Positions 6,018 to 6,730 of a stretch of 6,730 bases of DNA are shown here, one piece after another. The notes below the pieces were generated by a model that saw only the letters and a list, made by a program, of their open reading frames with translations, was not told where the DNA came from and did not search any database. The position numbers were made by a program, and so were the translations under genes. Source of the DNA: an uncultured Clostridia bacterium (GTDB lineage: Bacteria; Bacillota_A; Clostridia; Oscillospirales; Oscillospiraceae); the NCBI GenBank assembly GCA_947166955.1, contig CAMVGI010000074.1, positions 1 to 6,730 on the forward strand, read 5' to 3'. Each line of letters starts with the position of its first letter. The stretch's first letter is position 1.

Positions 6018-6730
6018 ATGGAGAATAAGAATACGGTCAAGCGCCGCACCCGCGCGCAGGAGGTCTGGCACCGCCTGCTCAAGAACAAAGGCTCCGTGAT
6101 CGGCATGGTGTTTCTGACGGTGCTGATCATCGCCGCGCTGCTCTCGCCCGTGATTTTCGACTATGAGACGGACGTCATCGGGCAGAACATTTCCGAACGT
6201 CTGATGCCGCCCTGCGCCGAACACTGGTTCGGCACCGACGAGGTCGGGCGCGACCTCTTCGCCCGCATCGTCTACGGCGCGCGCTACTCGCTTGCCATCG
6301 GAGTGGGCGCGGTGCTGCTGGGGCTTTGCGTCGGCATCGTCACCGGCTCCCTCGCCGGATTTTACGGCGGCATCATCGACTCGCTGCTGATGCGCGCCAT
6401 TGATATTTTCTATTCCATCCCCAACATCATGACCGCGGTGGTCATCGTTTCCGTGCTGGGAACGGGGACGTTCAACCTGATCATTGCGCTTGCGTTCTCC
6501 TGCGCGAGTTCGTTCGGACGCATCGTGCGCGCGCAGGTCATGACGATCCGCGACCAGGAGTACGTGGAGTCCTCCTACGCGATGGGCCTTCCGACGTGGA
6601 AGATCATCTTCAAGCACATCCTGCCCAACTGCCTGTCCCCGATCATCGTGCAGGTGACGCTGCTGATCGGTTCGACGATCATCTCCGCGTCGTCGCTGAG
6701 CTTCCTCGGCATCGGCATCCCCGCGCCGTC
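6018..6730 (+). CDS. Peptide ABC transporter permease, DppC/OppC type, 3' end missing
   Basis: Second membrane subunit of the importer and partner of the preceding DppB-type protein. The frame runs from ATG 6018 to the window end without a stop, giving 237 residues; the family is about 270-300, so roughly 40-60 residues are missing. A basic N-terminal tail (KRRTRAQEVWHRLLKNKGS) leads into the first membrane segment (about 26-46), as in OppC_N proteins. The hallmark HWFGTDEVGRDLFARIVYGARYSL begins at residue 69. More membrane segments lie near 92-117, 133-160 and 205-226. The EAA loop is at 181-208 (EYVESSYAMG to LSP), followed by SSLSFLGIGIP. The ribosome binding site GAGGTG (6006-6011) overlaps the upstream stop codon, and only 5 bp separate the genes, so translation is probably coupled. 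ATPase genes (DppD/DppF type) are expected downstream but not seen. Confidence 0.94.
   Translation, partial: MENKNTVKRRTRAQEVWHRLLKNKGSVIGMVFLTVLIIAALLSPVIFDYETDVIGQNISERLMPPCAEHWFGTDEVGRDLFARIVYGARYSLAIGVGAVLLGLCVGIVTGSLAGFYGGIIDSLLMRAIDIFYSIPNIMTAVVIVSVLGTGTFNLIIALAFSCASSFGRIVRAQVMTIRDQEYVESSYAMGLPTWKIIFKHILPNCLSPIIVQVTLLIGSTIISASSLSFLGIGIPAP

Noticed and set aside
5961..6617. Antisense open frame over the second permease gene
   Set aside because: The + strand reading frame here encodes unmistakable DppC-type motifs. The antisense product is a His/Asp/Arg-rich low-complexity shadow.

Overview
The window looks like a chromosomal stretch of a G+C-rich member of the Clostridia (Oscillospiraceae/Ruminococcaceae-like gut Firmicutes would fit). 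The reasons are strong AGGAGG-type ribosome binding sites, a TTG start with a strong Shine-Dalgarno, near-consensus sigma-A promoters in short AT-rich islands, short lipoprotein signal peptides, and coding DNA whose third positions are mostly G or C. The taxonomic call is inference from style, not from a marker gene.

Layout. (1) 1-762, + strand: the 3' part of a prephenate dehydratase gene (pheA), cut by the window start. (2) 850-1272, + strand: a small lipoprotein with one rhodanese domain. It follows pheA after an 87-bp gap with no visible terminator or promoter, so the two may share a transcript. (3) 1284-1319: a near-perfect palindromic terminator between converging genes, with T-tracts on both strands. 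(4) 1340-3064, - strand: a complete AMP-forming acyl-CoA ligase of the long-chain fatty acid type. (5) 3065-3294: a 230-bp divergent control region with two back-to-back near-consensus promoters and two interlocked inverted repeats between them. (6) 3295-6730, + strand: the start of a peptide-type ABC importer operon, comprising the lipoprotein substrate-binding protein, a DppB-type permease with a TTG start, and a DppC-type permease cut by the window end. The two ATPase genes would be expected just beyond the window.

How the genes work together. The three transporter genes form one functional unit. The binding protein captures a peptide-like ligand outside the membrane and hands it to the permease pair. 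A stable hairpin without a T-tract between the binding-protein gene and the first permease probably helps keep the binding protein more abundant than the permeases. PheA (phenylalanine synthesis), the rhodanese lipoprotein and the acyl-CoA ligase have no evident pathway link to the transporter.

I found no mobile element, CRISPR array, tRNA/rRNA or clearly new system. The most interesting signals are the divergent control region, the altered regulatory motifs in the ACT domain of PheA, and the intercistronic hairpin. The longest stretch without a gene is 230 bp.
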